From Algoriphagus alkaliphilus (GTDB lineage: Bacteria > Bacteroidota > Bacteroidia > Cytophagales > Cyclobacteriaceae): 64,000 bases of DNA. This document shows positions 9,054 through 17,934 of this stretch, one piece after another. Both the position numbers and the translations under genes were made by a program. Position 1 is the stretch's first letter. Every line of letters starts with the position of its first letter. The notes under the pieces are model-generated. The model was not told where the DNA came from, made no database searches, and worked only from the letters and a program-made list of their open reading frames with translations. The stretch is from positions 1 through 64,000 of the forward strand of contig NZ_FMXE01000027.1 in assembly GCF_900103735.1 (NCBI RefSeq). Reading direction: 5' to 3'.

Positions 9054-10151
9054 ATGATACGCTTTGCTACAGCCCCATTAATTATTCTGGTTTTGTTTTT
9101 TTTTCCGATTTGGTCTTATGCTCAGTCCACCGGTGGGCCCAAGTTGATTTGGAAAGTTAACCGACTTGACCTGGGTACTATTTTAGAGGAACAAGGACTC
9201 CAAAAGGGCATTTTTGAATTTTCGAATACGCAGGATTCACTTTTTTACATCACCGATGTTTTATCCGAATGTGGATGCACCACAGTAGAGTACACCCGGG
9301 ATTCTCTGGAATTGGGGGAATCCGGAAAGTTAATTATCTCCTTTGATCCAACTTCTGCGGCGGTTTTTTTTTCAAAATTGATCGTGGTGAAAGGAAATCT
9401 AAGCGGGATTAAGGATTCGCTTTATCTGGAAGGGATTTCAGTTCCATATCCAAGTGATATCAAAAGGGCTTACCCAGTGGTACAAGGTGACCTGGGGTTT
9501 CGATTGAAAAAGGTCAATATGGGTGATGTATTTGATAACGAGCCAAAAATAAAATACGTCGAGTTTTTCAACATGGGAGATCAATTGCTCGATAAGGGGG
9601 CATTTCGATCCCAAACCCCTCCCCATATCCAAATCTCACAAGTGCAACAATTTGTAAGACCCCAGGAAAGAGGATTACTGATGATTCGCTATGATGGGAA
9701 AATCCGTAATGATCTGGGGTACTTTGAAGATCAAGTTCCGGTCAGTTGGGAGAATATTCCTGGTTCAGAGGTTAAATTAGACCTCATTGCCGATTTATTT
9801 GAATTTTTCCCACCTATCCAAAAGAGCAATCTGAATGATGTCCCCCAACTTTTCATCGGACAAAAAGAAATCGATCTAAGAGAAATCAGCTCAAAAACCT
9901 TGGCCAGAAGGTCTGTGACTCTGACTAATAAGGGGCGTCAAACGCTTGAAATCAGGAAAATTCAGGGAAATTGTGAATGTTTGAAGATAGAAGTGCCAAA
10001 ATCCAGTCTAGCCCCTGGTGAAAGCATGGAACTGTCTTTGACGCTAGATCCCATAGGGAGAAAAGGGATTGACCAACGAAATATTTATATTTTTTCAAAC
10101 GACCCTTTAAATCCCGTTCAATTGATCGTCATGAAGAGTAGGATTGAGTAG
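9054..10151 (+). CDS. Exported DUF1573-domain protein
   Basis: A 365-residue exported protein of unknown role with two immunoglobulin-like DUF1573 (MSP-like) domains: one near residues 35-125 with the marker SECGCTTVEYT, the second at the C-terminus with GNCECLKIEVP. Such domains are common in surface proteins of Bacteroidota and Planctomycetes. The start is ATG 9054, which gives a clean signal peptide ending in SYAQ; the TTG 30 bases upstream would add a charged tail before it. It precedes the T9SS phosphoesterase gene by 54 bases on the same strand and may be co-expressed. Confidence 0.82.
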   Translation: MIRFATAPLIILVLFFFPIWSYAQSTGGPKLIWKVNRLDLGTILEEQGLQKGIFEFSNTQDSLFYITDVLSECGCTTVEYTRDSLELGESGKLIISFDPTSAAVFFSKLIVVKGNLSGIKDSLYLEGISVPYPSDIKRAYPVVQGDLGFRLKKVNMGDVFDNEPKIKYVEFFNMGDQLLDKGAFRSQTPPHIQISQVQQFVRPQERGLLMIRYDGKIRNDLGYFEDQVPVSWENIPGSEVKLDLIADLFEFFPPIQKSNLNDVPQLFIGQKEIDLREISSKTLARRSVTLTNKGRQTLEIRKIQGNCECLKIEVPKSSLAPGESMELSLTLDPIGRKGIDQRNIYIFSNDPLNPVQLIVMKSRIE

Positions 10152-10205
10152 TCGGGTGTAATGGTTAAGTATTAAGATTTATCTAACAGGTAAGCTAATT
10201 TTATC

Positions 10206-13200
10206 ATGAAATCACTTCAAAGGTTTTTTACACTTACAGTCCTAGGGTGCTTGATTTTTCCCGGATTTATTTTTGGGCAAAATAGCTTTCGGATTTCCCC
10301 CTATATTCAAGTAGCTGACCAAAACCTGGTTCAAATTCGATGGTTCGCTGGTCAGAATTACCCCTCAACAATCCTTTTTAAGGACTCTAAAGGCAACATC
10401 CTGAAATCAACCGATGTCTCAGGTAAAGAGATGGCTGAATTGTACTACACCAATGCAGAGAAATCCGAATCCATTCCGGGACTTGAAGGGCAAAATTGGC
10501 TTGGAGGCGAAAAGTACTTCAGGTATGAATATTCGCTTCGGGTGCCCTCAGGTGAAAGTATCTTTTACGAGGTGACATTAAATGGTCAGCGATTTTCAAA
10601 GACCTTCAAGTCTGCCCCTGATTCAAAGGGTTGGGAGAATATCAGGTTTATTGCCCTTTCCGACTCTGAGACAGAACCTATTGGAAGGGTGACACATCGA
10701 GCTTGGTATCCTGGAATACCGTTATTCAGGCCTTTTGCAACTCCTGCTTTATGGAAACAAAAATTTGGAACAACCATCGAAGAAGGCATTGAAATTCCAA
10801 ATTATTTTTTAACCGAAAAAGAAGGATATACTGCAAATCTGGAAGTCATTAACAGTCGAAATCCAGACTTTATGCTGATGCCGGGTGACTTGGTGCAAGG
10901 GGGGGCATATATGCCTGCTTGGGATGAGTTTTGGCAACACAATGCCGGTCAATTTGGTGCAGGCCTCGCTTCCTATCCAATTATTCCCGCTTTAGGGAAT
11001 TGGGAAAGCTATGGAGGATTGAACAGCGGCTATGGTTACAATGAAAAAGGCCAATTTAATCCTGTCCTAGGAAGATCTAGGTTTCATACTTTTTTTGAAA
11101 TAGGGATTGAAGATCCGCTTCAAAAGCACCGGCAAAGTTACTATCGGACCGATTATGGGCCGATTACAATCCTGACCCTTGATTCATCAAATGGGACTCC
11201 TGAACAGAAACGTTCCGATACCCCGCCTGAACAACGATTAAAGAACAAGGAATATTCAGGTCCCGGGACAGATACCCAAGAGAACTACACCCAAGCTGAA
11301 TACAATGCTGCAGGCGGAACTGACTTATCCGGTTTTGGTCCCGGAACCAACCAATACGTATGGTTAGAGGCCAACCTTAAAAAGGCAAAGGAGGCCAAAA
11401 AATTAATTTTTGTCCAGTTTCATCATGTACCCTATGCATCCGGGGAGCACGGAGTTCCGATGAATCATGAGCTTTCCACTGGCCAAGGCGGAACACCTTT
11501 GCGTGTTTTACACCCTCTTTTTGAGGAATATGGAGTGATAGCAGTGCTTGCAGGCCACGATGAGCTCTTCGAACGGTCCTTTGTAGACGAGGACGGTGAT
11601 GGCAAGGGGGTCCATTATTACGATGTCGGCGTGGCAGGGGATGGGCTGAGAGGAGTGAAGCGAAACTGGCTTTCAAACCCTTTAGAGACCTTGGATTACA
11701 ATCAATTCTCCAAGTGGACAGCCGATCAGAAATCGACCGAACAATGGAATACCTCAGGCACTAATCCTGTCCTTACAGATGGAGGGAAACACTATGGTCA
11801 CTTGGAGGTGAATCTGAAAAAGGTTAAAGACGGAAATAAAACTTTCGCTCAAATAGATTTTGAGCCCATCTACATTTTTCCGGTGATGGACCAAAACTAC
11901 AACCTGCAGCGGATCGAGCGTAGAATATACAATGATCAACTCAGAATCTTGGTAGAATTGGCTGAGGAAACAACCGAACCGAAATTCAAAACACAAATCA
12001 CAGTAGAATTGAATCAGGACGGCAAAGCGATTACGACATTGAAAGATTACCTCGAAAATCCGCCTCTGGAAGATTGGAAAGTAGAATTCTCCAGAAGTCC
12101 CGAATACAGCTGTTCGGATTTGGCGGGATCTGAAAATCAAATCAAGATCACTGATGCCGGAGGAAATACTTGGACCGCTGTAGTCCTTGTCAGCGTGAAA
12201 GATTTGATGCCACCAAAATTGGTCACCAAAATCCCCTCCTTGACTGCTGACCGAATTCAGGGTGAATTCCTGCTCAAACCAGAAGATTTTATTGAATCTC
12301 TATCGGATAATTGTGGAATAAAAGCCCTTGAGTTATCTAAAACCAAGGTCAGTTGTGAAAATTTCGACCTTTCTTTTGAAGTGGTTTTGACGGCAGTAGA
12401 TGCTTCAGGGAATAAATCTTCAGCCGTTTTGACCTTGAATGTCTCCTCTTTTGAGTCGAAGAAAATATCCATTTCCCCCGAAACCGGGACTCAGTTTTTG
12501 GAAGGACAAAAAGCTGAAATTCGCTTAGGGGAGGAGTTTGGATTTTCAGTTTTGGCCTGGTATCGAAATGGTCAAGTAATCGAAGGTCAAAAAGGGAAAG
12601 CGATCCTTACAGAAGTTGCAGGCACTTATTGGGCGAGCTTAATTCCTGAAGGTGGCGGATGTCCCGTGGAATCGAAGAAAACTGAAATCAAATTCGCTGG
12701 GGTACCATTTGGAGAAATTAAAGAAAGTGTGACTTTGATTCTCGGTCCGGATGGCAAGGCGGATTTAAAGCCCGAAAATGTTTTCGTAAAATGGCCCCTC
12801 TCAGATCCAAACCTTGAAATCACACTGGATCCCAAGAGTTTCAACTGCGATAACCTCGGGGAAAAAACAGTAAAAATTCTCATAAAAAGTCAGTCTGGAC
12901 AAACTTGGGAAAAAACCATCAAGGTCCTTGTAAAAGACCAAAGTCCGCCGTTATTGGTGGCGAAAAACATAAACTTGGAACTGGATGTGACAAAAGGAGT
13001 AGTGGAATTAAGCCCAGAAATGCTTTTAGCCGAGTTTGGTGATAATTGCAGCATCAAGTCCCTGACGATTAACAAAAACCGATTTACCTGTGAAGATCTT
13101 GGGAGGGAATTTTCAGTAGCTGTCCGTGCTGAGGATAAATCCGGGAATGTAACAGAGGCCGTGGCAAAAGTTTCAATAGTCAGGAAGGAAGCTGAAAAGG

Positions 13201-13919
13201 TGGTTATTTCAGGGCCAACTTCTTTCTGCAAAGGGGAAAAAGGAGTTTTAGAACTCAGTTCTTCTCTTCCCTTCGAAGTTGTTCGATGGAGAAGAAACGG
13301 AGCTGAAATTCAAGGACAAACCGGAAAAAAACTGGAAGTCTCTGAGTCCGGGATCTATCATGCGGTGATCCGATATCCGGGGGGATGCTTATCCGAATCC
13401 AAAGATTTTGAGGTAAAAGTTAATCCGCTTCCGGAAGGTGAAATCAAAGTGGATGGAAATATTCTCCGAGCGCCTGAAGGTAATTTTACCTATCAGTGGT
13501 ATAGAAATGGAGAGAAACTGGAAGGAAAAACCACCCGAACTTACACAGCGGAATTGATGGGGGAATACGCAGTAGAATTGACCTCATCGGTGGCTTGTAA
13601 AACCCTCTTGAAATCCGTGACCTTGACTATCTCGGGAATCTTTGGAACACCTGTAAATCAAGCCTTGGATTTGAAAATTTATCCTAACCCGGCATCTTCA
13701 AGGGTACTAATTGAGTTTCCGGACGGCGTTTTAGCCGCCAAGCCGTCAATTTTAGTTTATTCCTCTGATGGAAAAAATGTCACCGAAATGGTTCAGATCT
13801 TTGTGCTCAATGATACGGATGCAGAGATCCGATTGAACCGAATAACAAAAGGAACGTATCTGATATGGGCCATTGGCACAGATCAGAAAACCTATTTTGG
13901 AAAACTAATAGTCTTATAA
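10206..13919 (+). CDS. T9SS-exported metallophosphoesterase with HYR/Ig-like repeats
   Basis: A 1237-residue secreted enzyme. After a signal peptide (ending near FGQ, residue 25) there is a fibronectin-like purple-acid-phosphatase N-domain, then a calcineurin-like metallophosphoesterase core with ligands in ALSDSETEP, MPGDLVQGG, ALGNWE, QFHHVPYASGEHG and LAGHDELFER (about 150-460). This is followed by Ig- or HYR-like repeats, recognisable by SDNCGIKAL and GDNCSIKSL segments, and a C-terminal type A T9SS sorting domain (IYPNPASSRVLIEF to the end). It is expected to be exported through the outer membrane and anchored or released. Substrate unknown; phosphomonoester or nucleotide hydrolysis fits the fold. 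Confidence 0.88.
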   Translation: MKSLQRFFTLTVLGCLIFPGFIFGQNSFRISPYIQVADQNLVQIRWFAGQNYPSTILFKDSKGNILKSTDVSGKEMAELYYTNAEKSESIPGLEGQNWLGGEKYFRYEYSLRVPSGESIFYEVTLNGQRFSKTFKSAPDSKGWENIRFIALSDSETEPIGRVTHRAWYPGIPLFRPFATPALWKQKFGTTIEEGIEIPNYFLTEKEGYTANLEVINSRNPDFMLMPGDLVQGGAYMPAWDEFWQHNAGQFGAGLASYPIIPALGNWESYGGLNSGYGYNEKGQFNPVLGRSRFHTFFEIGIEDPLQKHRQSYYRTDYGPITILTLDSSNGTPEQKRSDTPPEQRLKNKEYSGPGTDTQENYTQAEYNAAGGTDLSGFGPGTNQYVWLEANLKKAKEAKKLIFVQFHHVPYASGEHGVPMNHELSTGQGGTPLRVLHPLFEEYGVIAVLAGHDELFERSFVDEDGDGKGVHYYDVGVAGDGLRGVKRNWLSNPLETLDYNQFSKWTADQKSTEQWNTSGTNPVLTDGGKHYGHLEVNLKKVKDGNKTFAQIDFEPIYIFPVMDQNYNLQRIERRIYNDQLRILVELAEETTEPKFKTQITVELNQDGKAITTLKDYLENPPLEDWKVEFSRSPEYSCSDLAGSENQIKITDAGGNTWTAVVLVSVKDLMPPKLVTKIPSLTADRIQGEFLLKPEDFIESLSDNCGIKALELSKTKVSCENFDLSFEVVLTAVDASGNKSSAVLTLNVSSFESKKISISPETGTQFLEGQKAEIRLGEEFGFSVLAWYRNGQVIEGQKGKAILTEVAGTYWASLIPEGGGCPVESKKTEIKFAGVPFGEIKESVTLILGPDGKADLKPENVFVKWPLSDPNLEITLDPKSFNCDNLGEKTVKILIKSQSGQTWEKTIKVLVKDQSPPLLVAKNINLELDVTKGVVELSPEMLLAEFGDNCSIKSLTINKNRFTCEDLGREFSVAVRAEDKSGNVTEAVAKVSIVRKEAEKVVISGPTSFCKGEKGVLELSSSLPFEVVRWRRNGAEIQGQTGKKLEVSESGIYHAVIRYPGGCLSESKDFEVKVNPLPEGEIKVDGNILRAPEGNFTYQWYRNGEKLEGKTTRTYTAELMGEYAVELTSSVACKTLLKSVTLTISGIFGTPVNQALDLKIYPNPASSRVLIEFPDGVLAAKPSILVYSSDGKNVTEMVQIFVLNDTDAEIRLNRITKGTYLIWAIGTDQKTYFGKLIVL

Positions 13920-13933
13920 ATTAACCCTATACA

Positions 13934-14803
13934 ATGAAGAACCTTTCTTTTTCGATTATCCTTTGTTTTACTTTTCTCTATGCTTCACATGCCCAAACCA
14001 TCCCTTTTTCGAAAGGCAGAATTGTAATCAGTTCTGATGGAAACGAACATGATGAGGACGATTGGGCTGCTACTCCGATGAGTCTTGCCCTACTTGCCGC
14101 ACGAGGCCTTCAGGATCAGCTGGTGGTCTATACCTTCAGCGACCATACCTGGGGATCCAATAAAGAGAAACCCGGTGCCGATGCACAAATGAGGGAAAGT
14201 GCCTTCATCGGAGGCAGTAAATTTGGATTCAAAAAAACCAAGTTTATCGAAGCAGTGTCTGCCCCAAATTTCGCAGTCATAGAACTGACTAAGCAGATCA
14301 ATAAAAGTTCGGTCAAAGATCCATTGACAATACTAGCTGCCGGACCAATGAATATTATCGGTGATGCGCTCAATGAGGCAGACTCTGTCAAACTGAAGCA
14401 TGTGCGCTTGATCTCGCATTCTACCTGGAACGATGAACATGCAGATAATCCCTACGAGTGGGAAACCCATAAAGGATGGACCTGGGCCAAAATCGAGGAG
14501 TCATTTGCGAAAAAAGGACTTCAGTTGGACCACATCACCGATCAGAATGGTGGCGCAGATTACGAAGGTTTGAAGACTGACCTGACCAAGTATGATTGGA
14601 TGAAAACCTCCCCAAACAGAGATCAGAAACCATACGAGAAAGGCTCTTGGGATTGGTTGTATAGTAGACTGGTTGCTGCACAAAAAGGGGATGAGTTTGA
14701 CCCTTCAGATGCGGGGATGGTTATTTATCTCCTGACCGGAAAGCAAAAAACCAGCCCGGAAGATTTGAGAGAGATTCTAGAGAATCCGGGGAAGATGAAA
14801 TAG
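13934..14803 (+). CDS. Exported nucleoside-hydrolase-like protein
   Basis: A 289-residue protein with signal peptide (cleavage near SHAQ, residue 21). The segment IVISSDGNEHDEDDWAATP resembles the N-terminal Asp-rich metal site of nucleoside hydrolases and of DUF1593-type relatives, and LTILAAGPMNIIGDAL fits the matching central strand, so I assign the fold with moderate confidence and no defined substrate. It starts 14 bases after the T9SS phosphoesterase stop, so the two are probably one operon; a phosphatase followed by a nucleosidase would fit stepwise breakdown of extracellular nucleotides, which is inference. A terminator follows at 14852. Confidence 0.6.
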   Translation: MKNLSFSIILCFTFLYASHAQTIPFSKGRIVISSDGNEHDEDDWAATPMSLALLAARGLQDQLVVYTFSDHTWGSNKEKPGADAQMRESAFIGGSKFGFKKTKFIEAVSAPNFAVIELTKQINKSSVKDPLTILAAGPMNIIGDALNEADSVKLKHVRLISHSTWNDEHADNPYEWETHKGWTWAKIEESFAKKGLQLDHITDQNGGADYEGLKTDLTKYDWMKTSPNRDQKPYEKGSWDWLYSRLVAAQKGDEFDPSDAGMVIYLLTGKQKTSPEDLREILENPGKMK

Positions 14804-14851
14804 AGTTGGGAGACAGAAGGCCTGGGGCGGGAGTTTAAAAACACTATCGCT

Positions 14852-14880
14852 AAAGTGAGTATCCTGACTCACTTTTAATT
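14852..14880 (+). terminator. Terminator of the phosphoesterase/hydrolase-like operon
   Basis: AAAGTGAGT and ACTCACTTT form a perfect nine-base stem with a six-base loop, followed by TAATTT. Confidence 0.65.
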
Positions 14881-15197
14881 TAAAATCGAAGACACTTATC
14901 GGGGCGAACTCTTCAACCAAACTCAGGCTGACCCAAATCTTCCAATATCCTTACCAAGGCATCTGGGTTATTAAGTGGTTAGACACCTGCGTGGTTTTGA
15001 TTCCTAATTCTTCCTGAGAGAATATGCGCACGCAGTAGAGAATAAAAAAACCGTCAGCCTCTATGCCAACGGTTAAATTGAGATTTCATATCAATTTTCC
15101 AAAACAATTTCGGTTTCGACTCCATGCCACGGCGGGCAAGCTGCTCAGGGTAACCCAAATCTTCCAATTTTCCAATTTTAAAATCTTCCAATTTCTT
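14881..15197. other. Intergenic stretch with a minus-strand terminator
   Basis: No gene is seen in this convergent gap. It carries a terminator for the acyl-CoA dehydrogenase gene at 15042-15076 (ACGGTT/AACCGT stem, T-run on the minus strand) and two related short runs of CCCAAATCTTCCAAT type (about 14934 and 15155), a simple AT-rich repeat. Confidence 0.6.
15042..15076 (-). terminator. Terminator of acyl-CoA dehydrogenase gene
   Basis: Read on the minus strand, AACCGT and ACGGTT pair around a 14-base loop and are followed by seven or more T. It lies about 120 bases after the stop codon. Confidence 0.65.
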
Positions 15198-16403
15198 TCA
15201 CTTAAAGGCCTGCAAACCCGTAATCTCCTGACCCAGGATCAGCAAGTGGATATCATGCGTTCCTTCATAAGTCACAACCGATTCCAAGTTCATCATGTGG
15301 CGCATGATCGGATATTCACCGGTGATTCCCATTCCACCATGGATCTGACGGGCTTCTCGGGCTATGTTCAATGCCATTTCCACATTGTTCCGTTTCGCCA
15401 TGGAGATGTGGACAGTTTTAGCAGTGCCATCATTCATCATCTTGCCGACTTTCCAAGCTAAAAGTTGGGCTTTGGTAATCTCAGTAAGCATTTCGGCGAG
15501 TTTCTTTTGCGTCAGTTGGAATCCTCCGATCGGTTTGCCAAATTGAATTCGCTCTGCCGCATATCGTCTTGCCGATTCGTAGCAGTCCATAGCAGCACCG
15601 ATAGCGCCCCATGCGATACCAAATCGTGCAGAGTCCAAACACATCATCGGAGCGCCCAAGCCTGATTTGCCGGGAAGTAGATTTTCCTTTGGAACTTTCA
15701 CATTGTCAAAAACCAACTCGCCGGTACAAGAAGCTCGAAGAGACCATTTGCCGTGGGTTTCTGGCGTGGTGAATCCTTCCATTCCCCGCTCGACGATCAA
15801 ACCGTGAATTCTTCCTTCTTCGTTTTTCGCCCAAACAACTGCTACATCAGCCTTTGGAGAATTGGATATCCACATCTTGGCACCATTGAGCAGGTAGTGA
15901 TCGCCCATATCCTTGAAGTTGGTGACCATACCACTTGGGTTTGAGCCGTGGTCAGGCTCCGTCAAGCCGAAGCATCCCAAGTATTCACCTGATGCCAACT
16001 TTGGAAGAAATCTTCTTCGCTGTTCCTCAGATCCAAACTTGTAGATGGGATACATCACAAGTGAACCTTGGACAGAAGCTGTGGATCGCATGCCGGAATC
16101 TCCACGCTCGATCTCCTGCATAATCAATCCGTAGGAAATATAATCCAAACCTCCACCTCCATATTCCTCCGGAAGTTGCGGGCCGAAAGCACCTACGTCA
16201 CCGAATTTTCGGACGATTTCGTATGGGAAATGATTTTTTTGCGCCCAGTCTTCGATATAAGGAGAGATTTCTTTTTTGACAAAATCCCGAATAGATGAAC
16301 GTATCAGTTTCTGCTCTTCCGTGAGCAAATCGTCAAGGTCTAGAAAATCAACCCCCTCAAAAAGGTCTTGTTTAAGTGATTTCTGAATTTCAACAGCCTC
16401 CAT
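15198..16403 (-). CDS. Acyl-CoA dehydrogenase, glutaryl-CoA dehydrogenase type
   Basis: FAD-dependent acyl-CoA dehydrogenase of 401 residues, cytosolic. The order helical N-domain, beta domain with CFGLTEPDHGSNPSG, and helical C-domain ending YEGTHDIHLLILGQEITG is visible; the Glu in YEGTHD is the expected catalytic base. The sequence is closest to the glutaryl-CoA dehydrogenase subgroup (for instance GGMGITGEYPIMRHMMNLE), which oxidises and decarboxylates glutaryl-CoA from lysine and tryptophan breakdown. The divergent neighbour is tryptophan 2,3-dioxygenase, which fits that pathway, though the two need not be coregulated. Start ATG 16403. Confidence 0.9.
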   Translation of the reverse strand: MEAVEIQKSLKQDLFEGVDFLDLDDLLTEEQKLIRSSIRDFVKKEISPYIEDWAQKNHFPYEIVRKFGDVGAFGPQLPEEYGGGGLDYISYGLIMQEIERGDSGMRSTASVQGSLVMYPIYKFGSEEQRRRFLPKLASGEYLGCFGLTEPDHGSNPSGMVTNFKDMGDHYLLNGAKMWISNSPKADVAVVWAKNEEGRIHGLIVERGMEGFTTPETHGKWSLRASCTGELVFDNVKVPKENLLPGKSGLGAPMMCLDSARFGIAWGAIGAAMDCYESARRYAAERIQFGKPIGGFQLTQKKLAEMLTEITKAQLLAWKVGKMMNDGTAKTVHISMAKRNNVEMALNIAREARQIHGGMGITGEYPIMRHMMNLESVVTYEGTHDIHLLILGQEITGLQAFK

Positions 16404-16520
16404 AATATATTTTGTTTATTTTTGGGAATCAGTCATTTTTGCCGCAAAGGAAAGTAACAGCTGCCCCGAAATTAAGGAGAAAGCTGCTGAATTAACTACC
16501 TTTTTGACTAAAAAATCCAC

Positions 16521-17492
16521 ATGCACGAAGCTCAGTTCGATCCGAAAATTTTAGATAAAATACATCAACTCCAGGAAAAGTTTAAAGCCTCCGGTCAGGA
16601 TATGCTTTCCTATCTTGAAGGTCTGCTCTATGCCGATTACCTGACCTATTGGGAATACATCAATTTGGATGTTTTGCTATCATTGCAGCAGCCTAAAACC
16701 AGCTTTAAAGACGAGAAGATTTTTATCATCTACCATCAGATTACTGAATTATACTTTAAGCTGATCATCTCCGAAATGGAGCAGATCGCAGACCAAAACC
16801 CAATTTCTGAGGATTTTTTCAAAGCTAGGCTGGAACGAATCCTGATGTATTTGGATCATTTGATCAGTTCCTTTGCCATGATGTGGAAAGGAATGGAGCG
16901 AGAGCAATTTCTCAAATTCCGTATGTCGCTTTTGCCATCTTCGGGTTTTCAAAGTGCACAGTTTCGAGAAATTGAGCTGATGGCAACGGATGCGTTTCAT
17001 CTGATCGTGTTGGGAAAAAGATCCGAATATGATTACCACACTCCTGCTGATGATTTATTTGAAAATCTATATTGGCAGCAGGGAGCAATCGAATTAGCGA
17101 CGGGGCAGAAAACTTTAACCCTGAAGAATTTTGAACAGAAATATGGGAAAAAGCTGATTGAGCTGATCGAATCCTATCGGCGTAAAAATCTCTGGCAGAA
17201 ATACATGGAACTGGATAAACCATCTGAATCCATGACTGAATTGATGAAGCAGTTTGACCTGAAAGCCAATGTGTTATGGCCCTTAGCTCATTACAAATCT
17301 GCTGTGCGTTACCTCCAAAGAGATCCGGTCGATATTGCTGCCACAGGGGGTACCAATTGGCAGAAATACCTGCCTCCACGTTTTCAGAAGGTGATCTTTT
17401 TCCCTGAACTCTGGACTGAACAGGAAATGGAAGAATGGGGTAAAGGCTGGGTGGTCAAAGAAATTTTTGGAGAAGAAATTCAGAAGGGTTAA
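16521..17492 (+). CDS. kynA: Tryptophan 2,3-dioxygenase
   Basis: Haem dioxygenase that opens the indole ring of tryptophan to N-formylkynurenine, the first step of the kynurenine route. Family marks seen: YLTYWEYINLDVLLSLQ (about 35-52), the IIYHQITELYFKLII helix carrying the distal site (about 68-82), LAHYKSAVRYLQRDP with the likely haem-ligand His, and AATGGTNWQKYL in place of the GTGGS loop. At 323 residues it matches the Bacteroidota form. No other kyn genes are adjacent. It is divergent from the glutaryl-CoA-dehydrogenase-like gene with a 117-base gap. Confidence 0.88.
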   Translation: MHEAQFDPKILDKIHQLQEKFKASGQDMLSYLEGLLYADYLTYWEYINLDVLLSLQQPKTSFKDEKIFIIYHQITELYFKLIISEMEQIADQNPISEDFFKARLERILMYLDHLISSFAMMWKGMEREQFLKFRMSLLPSSGFQSAQFREIELMATDAFHLIVLGKRSEYDYHTPADDLFENLYWQQGAIELATGQKTLTLKNFEQKYGKKLIELIESYRRKNLWQKYMELDKPSESMTELMKQFDLKANVLWPLAHYKSAVRYLQRDPVDIAATGGTNWQKYLPPRFQKVIFFPELWTEQEMEEWGKGWVVKEIFGEEIQKG

Positions 17493-17535
17493 GGCCTTAA
17501 AGATGAAAGGATTCGGCAGTGTTTTGTCAAATACA

Positions 17536-17573
17536 CAAGACAAGTTGGAAGAAGTCTTCGGTAGCTTGTCTTG
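17536..17573. terminator. Inverted repeat between convergent kynA and the metallochaperone gene
   Basis: CAAGACAAG and CTTGTCTTG form a perfect nine-base inverted repeat with a 20-base loop. No T-run follows on either side, so terminator function is uncertain. Confidence 0.4.
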
Positions 17574-17598
17574 AGTCCTATGCCAAGAGTTAGAAATC

Positions 17599-17811
17599 TT
17601 ACTCTATTAAATTTGCCAAAAATCCAGCCTTTAAGACTGCCTTTTTGATATCCTCTGCTTGCAGATTTTCGGTTTTTACAGTCAGCGTGCGCTCAGGATC
17701 CTGAAGATCAACATCCCAGGATTGGATGTCACTTTGCTCATCGAGCTTTGGAGTTACTTTTGCGAGGCAGTTAGTGCACTGGATGTTGGTTTTGAATTTT
17801 AGAATTTTCAT
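17599..17811 (-). CDS. Small HMA-domain copper chaperone (CopZ-like)
   Basis: A 70-residue heavy-metal-associated domain protein. The metal-binding loop is CTNC near residues 10-13, with the beta-alpha-beta-beta-alpha-beta length of a single HMA domain. It lacks the usual Met before the first Cys (NIQCTNC rather than GMxCxxC). The start is ATG 17811, which begins directly at the first strand (MKILKF); a longer reading upstream adds only an unstructured lysine-rich piece. It lies 123 bases downstream of copA on the same strand, so it is expected to hand Cu(I) to CopA. Confidence 0.85.
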   Translation of the reverse strand: MKILKFKTNIQCTNCLAKVTPKLDEQSDIQSWDVDLQDPERTLTVKTENLQAEDIKKAVLKAGFLANLIE

Positions 17812-17934
17812 TTTTTTGGATTTTAGATAAGAGATTTTAGACACAAGATGTTAAATGCAAGACCAGACTTTGCTAGATTTTAACTCATTTTGGCTTTCAG
17901 GCCGGAGTACTTTTTCAGTTCGTAAATCGATTTT

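Noticed and set aside
15063-15461. Plus-strand open frame at the end of the acyl-CoA dehydrogenase gene
   Set aside because: Mostly antisense to conserved dehydrogenase codons; the rest is simple repeat.
16521-17492. kynA as a broken gene because the GTGGS loop is altered
   Set aside because: AATGGTNW preserves the TGG core and the remaining haem-pocket segments are intact, matching the Bacteroidota form.
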